This document shows, one piece after another, positions 1-5,713 of a stretch of 8,609 nucleotides of DNA. Every line of letters starts with the position of its first letter. The first letter of the stretch is position 1. The notes below the pieces were generated by a model. The model was not told the DNA's origin, did not search any database, and worked only from the letters and a program-made list of their open reading frames with translations. Source of the stretch: Alteribacillus sp041949975 (lineage in GTDB: Bacteria > Bacillota > Bacilli > Bacillales > Marinococcaceae); contig NZ_JBHFQG010000065.1 in NCBI RefSeq assembly GCF_041949975.1, forward strand, positions 1 through 8,609. Reading direction: 5' to 3'. A program made the position numbers and the translations under genes.

Positions 1-62
1 ACCTTTGTTTCTAATGGATGAATGTATTTCTTAAATACAGTTTTTGTGGTATGATTGTCCAT
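1..62 (-). CDS. N-terminus of a probable IS4-family transposase (partial)
   Basis: A minus-strand reading frame opens with ATG at 62-60 and stays open to the window edge, giving 20 residues that begin MDNHTTKTVFKKYIHPLE. It has a strong Shine-Dalgarno (AAGGAG, 5 nt before the ATG). The pattern M-D-x-x-T-x-K-T-x-F followed by a P-L motif resembles, from memory, the N-termini of IS4-type DDE transposases of Bacillaceae; twenty residues cannot prove this. The leader carries a long hairpin covering the Shine-Dalgarno, a typical control feature of transposase genes, which supports the reading. The rest of the gene lies outside the window. It could also be another small gene with a structured leader. 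Confidence 0.5.
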   Translation of the reverse strand, partial: MDNHTTKTVFKKYIHPLETK

Positions 63-69
63 GCTATCT

Positions 70-124
70 CCTTATAGTTAGAGATTTGGACTGGACTACC
101 ACTCTCTAATTATAAGGTTTTTTT
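70..124 (-). promoter_or_regulatory. RBS-sequestering hairpin of the left IS; also terminator-like on the plus strand
   Basis: Arms at 70-84 and 103-117 are complementary over 15 positions with a single G-U type mismatch. The 18-nt loop contains a further 3-bp pairing (87-89 with 99-101). Read on the minus strand, the 3' arm contains the AAGG of the Shine-Dalgarno for the gene starting at 62, so transcripts containing both arms would hide it. A TATAAT sequence (114-109, minus) lies inside the 5' arm. A transcript started from it would begin near 102 and lack most of that arm, leaving the site free. The -35 is weak. On the plus strand the same hairpin is followed by seven T (118-124), so it may also stop transcription in that direction. 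Confidence 0.65.
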
Positions 125-148
125 ATGCATTTTGTAGTTATAATTCAC

Positions 149-163
149 AATATTGACAATATT
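149..163. repeat. Short perfect inverted repeat AATATTG-A-CAATATT
   Basis: A 7-1-7 perfect palindrome lies in the AT-rich stretch between the IS hairpin and the terminator of the next gene. It might belong to the insertion-sequence end or be a protein-binding site. In such AT-rich DNA it could also be chance. A second short palindrome, ACACTAGTGT, lies at 209-218. The left boundary of the insertion sequence must fall somewhere in 125-234, but no clear terminal repeat could be identified. Confidence 0.3.
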
Positions 164-234
164 AGAAATGTGTTATTTCGCTTGACATTTTTATTTTATT
201 TTCCTGCAACACTAGTGTAATTGCCTAAACAATT

Positions 235-269
235 AAAAAGCGGCCAGCCTTTACCGGCAGCCGCTTTTT
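235..269 (-). terminator. Rho-independent terminator of the SLT-SH3-SLH gene
   Basis: The outer arms AAAAAGCGGC (235-244) and GCCGCTTTTT (260-269) are perfectly complementary, with an inner GCC/GGC pairing (247-249 with 256-258). It starts 12 nt past the stop codon of the minus-strand gene at 282. On that strand it ends in TTTTTAATT. A and T runs on both sides mean it could work in both directions. Confidence 0.88.
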
Positions 270-281
270 TTATAATTTTTT

Positions 282-1730
282 TTATTCTTCCATCAACATA
301 GCTCGTTGAAGAAACAGAGCAAATTGTGAACGTGTTACATCTTCTCCTGGACGGTACGGATCTTGATTGGTCAACCCGCTTTGATATAACGTATTGATCG
401 CATCATAATTCCAGAAGTCGGAAGGAATGTCTTCAAATTCATGGTCTTCCGAATACTCCGGCAGCTTATCTTCAAAGGCCGCGGCCAAGACAGATGCCAT
501 TTGCGCTCTTGTCATATTTTCATTAGGGCGGATTTTTTCACCGCTGCCTGTCATAAGGCCATGGTATTCCACGGTTTTCATCGTTTTATAACCTAAGTCA
601 TCTTCTTCTATGTCGGTTGCTTTCAATTCGTAATCATCTGGAACATTAAGCTCAAGTGCTTTAGACAGCATAGAAGCAGCATGCCTTCTTAAAATCGGTT
701 CATTTGGGCGAAATGTTCCATCCGGATAACCGCTGATAATATCTCGTACTTCTAAAAATCCAACCGCTTCAACGAGCTCTTGTCTTTGAACATCAGAAAA
801 TGCCGTTACTTCCCCGTCACGAACATACGAACTTGCCATGTAGCCGTGAATATCCGCATAATAAAACGGATAATATCCAAAGTGATTATCTCTGTTATCA
901 TCATGTTCTAATTGCCCTTCCACGGAAAGTGGAGTATAAAGGAAAACATCTCCCAGTATTCTCGAAGAAGTTGTTGGTTCTTCGCGAAAATTAATAGTAG
1001 ACCCGGCATCCTCAGAGTAACTGTAAACCTTGTCTCCTTCTTCAAATATTTGCAAGGAGCGGGTGGTTTGTTCGGTGGTGAGATGCAGTTGCTCATCTGC
1101 GAATCTCATTCTATTTTCATCATCACGGTACTCTGCTTCGAACTCCGGCAACTCAAAGCTTTCAAACTCTAGTAAATTAGCTTCTGCTATCGTTTTATAG
1201 AGATCATCCTGGTAGGTACTGGAATTCTCGATCGGATCATTTCGACGATCCAGACCATTATAAGCCAGAACAGCAAAATACCAGTTTTCAAGAATCTCTC
1301 TGTCACCATCGTTTACGCTGGGAATAATATTTCCGGACCAATCCCATTTTTCATTTAACAATTCTGCACCGATTTCAATGTTATAAACTGTGTCTCTTTC
1401 AAGTCTTTCCCGGTCGACCTGGCGGTTTTCCAGATCATCCTCATTTAATGTGACCTGCATCATCCCAATGCCGCCATCTTCGTTTTCATTTCTTATGGTG
1501 TTTCCATACTCATCAAATTGACGCATACCTGTTTCTTCATAGGCGATTGCTTTTAAAATTTCCGGCGGGATATCGTGATCTAATGCCGTTTCTGTTAACA
1601 AGTCTTTCTTCTCTTTATATGATAACTCTTCTTCCCCTGGTGTTCCTGTGTCCTCGTCTTCAGCTAGAGCTGGTGTGCTCACTAACACAGTGGCTGCTGC
1701 CAGGGTTGCAGCTGCAAACCATTTTTTCAT
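282..1730 (-). CDS. Secreted lytic transglycosylase-like protein with SH3 and three SLH domains
   Basis: The 482-aa precursor has a signal peptide: a KK start, a hydrophobic core and a probable ALA cleavage site at 21-23. An acidic linker leads to an SLT-type lysozyme-like domain (about 38-185). Its motifs are IAYEETG, with probable catalytic Glu66 aligned with the usual E-S-G, then GGIGMMQVT (86-94) and AVLAYNG (153-159). This fold cleaves peptidoglycan glycan strands. A bacterial SH3-like region follows (about 230-305, with INFREEP and GYMASSYV). Three SLH domains (about 311-361, 371-420 and 432-478; RRHA, TRAQ, TRSQ) would anchor it to pyruvylated wall polymer. The start follows AAGGGGG, 8 nt upstream. 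The gene is divergent from secA2 and may be exported by it, as other wall hydrolases are in other Firmicutes (inferred). The mature protein is very acidic. Domain calls come from motifs; activity is untested. Confidence 0.85.
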   Translation of the reverse strand: MKKWFAAATLAAATVLVSTPALAEDEDTGTPGEEELSYKEKKDLLTETALDHDIPPEILKAIAYEETGMRQFDEYGNTIRNENEDGGIGMMQVTLNEDDLENRQVDRERLERDTVYNIEIGAELLNEKWDWSGNIIPSVNDGDREILENWYFAVLAYNGLDRRNDPIENSSTYQDDLYKTIAEANLLEFESFELPEFEAEYRDDENRMRFADEQLHLTTEQTTRSLQIFEEGDKVYSYSEDAGSTINFREEPTTSSRILGDVFLYTPLSVEGQLEHDDNRDNHFGYYPFYYADIHGYMASSYVRDGEVTAFSDVQRQELVEAVGFLEVRDIISGYPDGTFRPNEPILRRHAASMLSKALELNVPDDYELKATDIEEDDLGYKTMKTVEYHGLMTGSGEKIRPNENMTRAQMASVLAAAFEDKLPEYSEDHEFEDIPSDFWNYDAINTLYQSGLTNQDPYRPGEDVTRSQFALFLQRAMLMEE

Positions 1731-1761
1731 GCTTTTGACCCCCTTCTATGAAACTATTATC

Positions 1762-1790
1762 ATTATATCGAATGTTCCATACTCTTCCAA
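1762..1790 (-). promoter_or_regulatory. Sigma-A type promoter of the SLT-SH3-SLH gene
   Basis: On the minus strand, -35 TTGGAA (1790-1785) and a perfect -10 TATAAT (1767-1762) are separated by 17 nt. The predicted transcript start near 1755 leaves a leader of about 25 nt before the ATG at 1730. It fires away from the secA2 promoter, and the two -10 elements are about 80 bp apart. Confidence 0.75.
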
Positions 1791-1842
1791 TCTTCTTTTA
1801 CCGAAAAACGTCTAAAGAGTAATGAAATACCAACAAAAAAAA

Positions 1843-1851
1843 TGATATACT
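1843..1851 (+). promoter_or_regulatory. Extended -10 promoter of the secA2-slap operon
   Basis: TGATATACT fits the extended -10 form TGnTATAAT, with TATACT at 1846-1851. No good -35 is seen at the right distance (TGAAAT at 1823-1828 is poor), which suits an extended -10 promoter. The predicted start near 1858 gives a leader of about 40 nt. The Shine-Dalgarno AAGGAG (1885-1890) sits 8 nt before the ATG. Confidence 0.6.
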
Positions 1852-1898
1852 GAAAAAAGTCTATGGATAGATGCTCGATATAATAAGGAGAGAACAAC

Positions 1899-4268
1899 AT
1901 GATTGATTCATTGAAAAAAATAATCGGAGACGAACAACAACGCCGATTAAAAAAATATAAAAAAGTCGTAGAACGGATTAATAAGCTTGAACCTCACATT
2001 GAAACACTATCAGATGAAGAGCTCCATCAAAAAACAAATGAGTTTAAAGACCGGCTTCAAAACGGCGAAACCGTGCAAAAACTAAGGGAAGAAGCTTTTG
2101 CTGTGGTCCGTGAAGCTTCACGGCGCATTTTAGGACTTCGGCATTATGACGTTCAGCTGCTCGGCGGTTTAACTTTAAATGACGGAGACATTGCCGAAAT
2201 GGCAACCGGAGAAGGGAAAACGTTAGTTGCCTCCCTGCCGAGCTACCTTCGTGCATTAGAAGGAAAAGGGGTTCATGTAATCACAGTGAACGAATACCTG
2301 GCCCGCCGTGACCGCGATCTTATCGGCCAAGTTCACGAATTTCTTGGACTGAGCGTAGGACTAAACGTTCCCAGGCTAGCTAAAGATGAAAAGAAAAAAG
2401 CTTATGAAGCAGACATAACATACGGAGTCGGCAATGAATTTGGTTTTGACTACTTAAAAGACAACATGGTTTACAATTCTTTTGAAAAAGTACAGCGCCC
2501 GTACCACTTTGCTATTATAGATGAAATTGACAGCGTTCTGGTAGATGAAGCTAAAACTCCTCTTATCATCGCTGGAAAAACGCAAGTAAACCCTAGTCTT
2601 TACCAAATTTGTGCCAAGATGGCCCGCAGCTTTGATGCGGAGAGAGATTACTTATATGATCCTATTTCAAAGTCTGTCAGTTTATCAGATCACGGCATAA
2701 CAAAAGTAGAAAGAGCATTTGGAATTGATAACCTTTACGACCTTGAACATCATACGCTTTATCATTTTGTTCTGCAGGCGCTGCGCGCACGGGTGATGTT
2801 TAAACGCGATGTCGACTACATCGTAAAAGAAGGCGAGATCAAGCTGGTTGATATGTTTACCGGCCGGATTATGGACGGGCGTACTTTCAGTGACGGGCTG
2901 CACCAGGCTTTAGAAGCTAAAGAAGGCCTTGAAATTACAGAAGAAAACAAAACACAGGCTCAAATTACGGTCCAAAACTATTTTAGAATGTACCCGGAAA
3001 TCAGCGGAATGACCGGTACTGCTAAAACAGAAGAACAAGAATTTAGAAATCTGTACGGCATGGATGTTATCCAGATTCCTACGAATAAACCGAGAATTCG
3101 AGAGGATCGAAAAGATATAATATTTGCCACCGCTGATGACAAATACCGTGCTGTAGCAGAAGAAGTAGAAAAACGTCACCAAAAAGGACAGCCTGTATTA
3201 ATTGGAACCTCTTCTATCATTCAGTCCGAAACGATGGCACGCTACCTGGATGAACAACAAATGCCTTATGAGCTGTTAAATGCCAAAAGCGTGGAAAAAG
3301 AAGTTCAGTTAATATCTCTTGCAGGGCAGAAAGGCCAAGTGACGATTGCGACCAATATGGCTGGCCGCGGAACCGATATCATGTTAGGAGAAGGTGCAGC
3401 AGAACTCGGCGGCTTATTTGTGCTTGGTACAGAACGGCATGAGAACCGCCGGATAGATAATCAGCTGAAAGGGCGTTCCGGCCGCCAGGGAGATCCAGGA
3501 GAAACCCAGATGTTTATTTCCCTCGAAGATGATATGCTGCTTCGCTTTGGAGAAGAAGACATTGATAAATTACAGGAAAAATTACAAACGGATGCGAACG
3601 GCATAGTATTAAACGAAGAAGCGCATGACATAGTAAACCTGGCCCAAGAAATGTGCGAAAATGCCAATGCCTCTTTTCGAGAATACACGCTAAAACTTGA
3701 TGATATTGCAAACGAACAACGAAACGTCATTTATACGCTTCGTGATAAAGTACTCGAACGAGAGGATCCGCTCAGCACCTGGATGGACATGGTGCAATCG
3801 AGTACGAAAAAACTTGTGGACAGCTACTGCGGTGACGAATACCTACCGGAAGATTGGAACATCGAAGAGCTGCAAAGCCGCTTGAATCATATTGTGCTTG
3901 ACCCGAAAATAAAGCTTCCAAAAAATGCAGAAGACCGCCGGGAAATCTTGGAAACGACAGAAGAAAAAACAGAAGAATATTTGAAAAAAGTAGAAGCCTT
4001 TCGTAAAAAAAGCGGTGTCCAGACCCAGGCCCGAAAAGTGCTATTAACCACCATTGACCGCCACTGGCTGAGCCATCTTGAAGAAATGACGAGGTTAAAA
4101 GAAGGAATCGGACTTCGAAGCTATCAGCAGGAAGACCCTATGCGCGTCTTTACTCGAGAAGGATATGAACTATTTGCAAGAATGTACGATATGATTGAAC
4201 AAGATGCTTCTGTTCATTTATCTAAATTAATACGACCATTAGTGCTTCCAGAAGAGGTGAAAAAATAA
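1899..4268 (+). CDS. secA2: Accessory Sec translocase ATPase SecA2
   Basis: The 789-aa DEAD-like motor drives preproteins through SecYEG by ATP hydrolysis at the inner membrane face. Visible motifs are Walker A GEGKT (104-108), Walker B DEID (208-211), the PLIIAG border of the preprotein-crosslinking domain (about 221-365), MTGTAKTE (371-378), ATNMAGRGTDI (484-494) and the arginine-finger motif QLKGRSGRQGD (522-532). A helical scaffold and two-helix finger follow (about 700-770, with HWLSHL and GLRSYQQEDP). The protein ends at PLVLPEEVKK with no C-terminal zinc-binding SecB/lipid tail, and is shorter than housekeeping SecA (about 840 aa). Together with the overlapping SLAP gene this identifies the S-layer type SecA2 known in Bacillus anthracis, which exports SLH S-layer proteins. 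The start is supported by AAGGAG 8 nt upstream. All ATPase motifs look intact, so it should be functional. A separate housekeeping SecA is expected elsewhere. Confidence 0.95.
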   Translation: MIDSLKKIIGDEQQRRLKKYKKVVERINKLEPHIETLSDEELHQKTNEFKDRLQNGETVQKLREEAFAVVREASRRILGLRHYDVQLLGGLTLNDGDIAEMATGEGKTLVASLPSYLRALEGKGVHVITVNEYLARRDRDLIGQVHEFLGLSVGLNVPRLAKDEKKKAYEADITYGVGNEFGFDYLKDNMVYNSFEKVQRPYHFAIIDEIDSVLVDEAKTPLIIAGKTQVNPSLYQICAKMARSFDAERDYLYDPISKSVSLSDHGITKVERAFGIDNLYDLEHHTLYHFVLQALRARVMFKRDVDYIVKEGEIKLVDMFTGRIMDGRTFSDGLHQALEAKEGLEITEENKTQAQITVQNYFRMYPEISGMTGTAKTEEQEFRNLYGMDVIQIPTNKPRIREDRKDIIFATADDKYRAVAEEVEKRHQKGQPVLIGTSSIIQSETMARYLDEQQMPYELLNAKSVEKEVQLISLAGQKGQVTIATNMAGRGTDIMLGEGAAELGGLFVLGTERHENRRIDNQLKGRSGRQGDPGETQMFISLEDDMLLRFGEEDIDKLQEKLQTDANGIVLNEEAHDIVNLAQEMCENANASFREYTLKLDDIANEQRNVIYTLRDKVLEREDPLSTWMDMVQSSTKKLVDSYCGDEYLPEDWNIEELQSRLNHIVLDPKIKLPKNAEDRREILETTEEKTEEYLKKVEAFRKKSGVQTQARKVLLTTIDRHWLSHLEEMTRLKEGIGLRSYQQEDPMRVFTREGYELFARMYDMIEQDASVHLSKLIRPLVLPEEVKK

Positions 4269-5188
4269 TGCTCCCATTTTTTCGTAAAAAAGGAAACGGA
4301 AAACCGAAAATGGAGGGAAATGAAACGACTGTTTCCTCCGAAGAACTTTTAAATGAAACAAGTGATACAGAAGAATCCGGGCAAAATGTAGATACTGATC
4401 TTTCCATTCATCCGGAGTGGACGATTTCTAAAGAAGATCAATATGCCTTTCAGTTTTTAAATATGGAATGTCCTCCGTTAAAACCGAATCAAATTTCGCT
4501 TTCCGGGATCAGTCTTCAGGAAGAAAAGGACGGCAAATACCAGGTAACTGCTTTTATTCGCAACAGCTTGAATAAAACCATCAAGCTTCATGAAACAACA
4601 CTCGTGCTTCTAGACGGCAATGATAAGGTACTCGGAAGAAAAACCATGGACTTATCTCAAGCAGGCGAAATTCCAGGAAAGAGCAGCCGTCCCTGGAATT
4701 TCACCTTCACAGAAGCAGATCTATTTACCAATGATCTTCCGGCAGAGGGATGGAAGCTCGCTTTTCAGCTGAAGCCATCTTCTCGTAAACACAGTCTTTC
4801 TCTAGAAAACAGCTGGGAACAGTCGCTTGCGGAAAAAGATAAAGCAAAGCTGCAGGAAATGGTAGAAAACTTAACTCCGCCAAAACCTGGTGAGGTTAAC
4901 TTTATGGGGTTAAAAGCCATTCGAAAAGAAAACGGCGACCTGCACGTCACAATGTTAGTTCGTAATGGAAGCAATAAAAACATCACACTCGAACAAATTC
5001 CACTTCAAGTAGAAGATGCGAGCGGTCAAACCGTTGCAAAAGGCGGCTTCACTCTTGATCACTTTGAAGTGAAAGCAAACACCAGCAAGCCGTGGACCTT
5101 TATTTTCCCACAAGAACTGGTGAGTGATGAAGAAATTGATTTGAGCACATGGAAAGCATATCCGGTTCAAAAGAATGCAAAACATTAA
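4268..5188 (+). CDS. slaP: Accessory Sec system S-layer assembly protein (two SLAP domains)
   Basis: The 306-aa protein has no signal peptide or membrane span, so it should be cytoplasmic or peripheral to the membrane. A short basic start (FRKKGNGKPK) and an acidic Ser/Glu-rich linker (about 18-47) precede two copies of one domain, at about 48-169 and 183-301. Matching landmarks are IRNSLNKTIKL with VRNGSNKNITL, and SSRPWNFTF with TSKPWTFIF; each copy is preceded by a PP.KP stretch. This is the duplicated SLAP domain of the protein that works with SecA2 in B. anthracis S-layer secretion. Its ATG shares one base with the secA2 stop codon (TAATG), with the Shine-Dalgarno GAGGTGA inside the end of secA2, so the two are translationally coupled. 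A terminator follows 13 nt after the stop. How SLAP acts in secretion is not shown by the sequence. Confidence 0.9.
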   Translation: MLPFFRKKGNGKPKMEGNETTVSSEELLNETSDTEESGQNVDTDLSIHPEWTISKEDQYAFQFLNMECPPLKPNQISLSGISLQEEKDGKYQVTAFIRNSLNKTIKLHETTLVLLDGNDKVLGRKTMDLSQAGEIPGKSSRPWNFTFTEADLFTNDLPAEGWKLAFQLKPSSRKHSLSLENSWEQSLAEKDKAKLQEMVENLTPPKPGEVNFMGLKAIRKENGDLHVTMLVRNGSNKNITLEQIPLQVEDASGQTVAKGGFTLDHFEVKANTSKPWTFIFPQELVSDEEIDLSTWKAYPVQKNAKH

Positions 5189-5201
5189 ATATAGGCATAC
5201 T

Positions 5202-5233
5202 CCCCTTTCTGCTCCTGGCAGAAGGGGTTTTTT
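5202..5233 (+). terminator. Rho-independent terminator of the secA2-slap operon
   Basis: CCCCTTTCTGC (5202-5212) pairs with GCAGAAGGGG (5218-5227) with one bulged T and a short loop, followed by six T. It begins 13 nt after the SLAP stop codon and closes the operon. Confidence 0.93.
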
Positions 5234-5476
5234 CATCGACCAGATCGGTAGTGGTATTAAGTCAGGGAACCGGGTGGGATTATAGTGTGGTATTGGGAGT
5301 TGTTCAATTTGCCGGTTTATGCACTCGGTTTGGTTGTATTTACCTGACTTTTTGGGTTTTATGCACAACTTCCGGGAACTTATGAACAAAATTCACGCCT
5401 TTATGAACAAAATCACTCTCTTGATTCCATATTTTGTAAGAAATGTGAAAGGGCCAGACCCCAATACAGGCCATAA
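5234..5476. other. Intergenic stretch without a convincing gene
   Basis: This lies between the operon terminator and the first structured repeat. Apart from the 21-nt periodic repeat at 5316-5420, nothing gene-like is seen. Short open frames cross it on both strands, but they lack credible ribosome binding sites and their products are 7-residue echoes of the DNA repeat. The part at 5450-5465 (GGGCCAGACCCC) resembles a short hairpin motif seen in Bacillaceae spacers; this is from memory. Confidence 0.6.
5316..5420 (+). repeat. Imperfect 21-nt tandem repeat, five units
   Basis: TTTATGCAC at 5316 and 5358, CTTATGAAC at 5379 and TTTATGAAC at 5400 are spaced by exact multiples of 21 nt. The unit between (5337-5357) is degenerate. 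The two last units share TTATGAACAAAAT and then diverge, so conservation is limited to the first 9-13 bases of each period. Read on the minus strand it gives a recurring FVHK tetrapeptide; on the plus strand a recurring MNK or MHN. The spacing puts the motif on the same helical face about every two turns, which would suit a DNA-binding protein, though no function is known to me. Confidence 0.75.
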
Positions 5477-5522
5477 GAACAAAAGCGCAAGCGCCCTGTT
5501 CAGCCTCGACAGGTAAATGTTC

Positions 5523-5561
5523 TTCAGTCATGAAAGGCGCTCTTTTCCTTTCATGACTGGA
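5523..5561. repeat. Internal 13-bp hairpin of repeat copy 1
   Basis: CAGTCATGAAAGG (5525-5537) and CCTTTCATGACTG (5547-5559) are exact reverse complements around a 9-nt loop. One wobble and one T-A pair extend the stem. In the second repeat copy only the left arm is kept (8197-8209); the right arm is replaced by a different 160-nt block. Confidence 0.85.
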
Positions 5562-5624
5562 GGTTATTTAACCCCGAGAGGCTGGGCGCTGAAGCTAGAC
5601 GCGGATCAAACAATATGGTGATAG

Positions 5625-5633
5625 TTATCAACA
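5625..5633 (+). other. DnaA-box-like site in repeat copy 1 (one mismatch)
   Basis: TTATCAACA differs by one base from the DnaA box TTATCCACA, which is perfect at the equivalent position of copy 2 (8428-8436). It is a single isolated site and not an origin. Confidence 0.3.
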
Positions 5634-5660
5634 ACTTGTAAAAACATAATTTCCTAAACA

Positions 5661-5705
5661 ACAAAAAAGCTCCCAACCTGGCGGAAACCCGCAGGATCAG
5701 GAGCT
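5661..5705 (-). terminator. Rho-independent terminator of the phosphodiester glycosidase-SLH gene
   Basis: AGCTCC (5668-5673) pairs with GGAGCT (5700-5705). An inner stem is built from CCTG-GCGG and CCGC-AGG around an AAAC loop. On the minus strand the stem is followed by a T run (5668-5663). It starts 9 nt past the stop codon of the gene ending at 5714. Confidence 0.9.
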
Positions 5706-5713
5706 ATAATTTT

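Larger units (their letters stand above)
5477..5661. repeat. Structured intergenic repeat, copy 1 (short form)
   Basis: The outer parts recur at 8149-8464. The left 68 nt (5477-5544) match 8149-8216 at 62 of 68 positions. The right 88 nt (5574-5661) match 8377-8464 at 86 of 88. The core can fold with GCGCCC (about 5490-5495) pairing with GGGCGC (5584-5589) and AGCCTC pairing with GAGGCT (5578-5583), which encloses an internal hairpin. No open frame is conserved between the copies. It is either a mobile palindromic element or a structured RNA; its right end abuts the terminator of the next gene. I recall similar GCGCAAGCGCC...GGGCGCTGAAGCTAGAC spacers in other Bacillaceae, without a firm name. 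Confidence 0.85.

Noticed and set aside
1879..1884. Perfect TATAAT just before secA2
   Set aside because: A transcript from it would begin at about 1891, after the Shine-Dalgarno, giving a near-leaderless mRNA; the extended -10 at 1843-1851 fits better.
2044..3730. Several antisense open frames within secA2
   Set aside because: They are shadows of the high-confidence secA2 coding frame, with no ribosome binding sites or recognisable products.
1899..4268. Housekeeping SecA instead of SecA2
   Set aside because: The C-terminal zinc-binding tail is missing, the protein is shorter, and the gene overlaps a SLAP-domain gene, which marks the accessory type.
5149..5385. Plus-strand open frame of 78 codons
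   Set aside because: It starts inside the slap gene, passes through the operon terminator hairpin and has no ribosome binding site.
5316..5420. CRISPR array reading of the 21-nt repeat
   Set aside because: Units are short, imperfect and contiguous, with no constant repeat and unique spacers, and no cas genes are present.
5319..5531. Overlapping small open frames on both strands after the slap gene
   Set aside because: Their products are 7-residue repeats mirroring the 21-nt DNA repeat (MNK.../FVHK...), with no credible ribosome binding site; they also run into the structured repeat.
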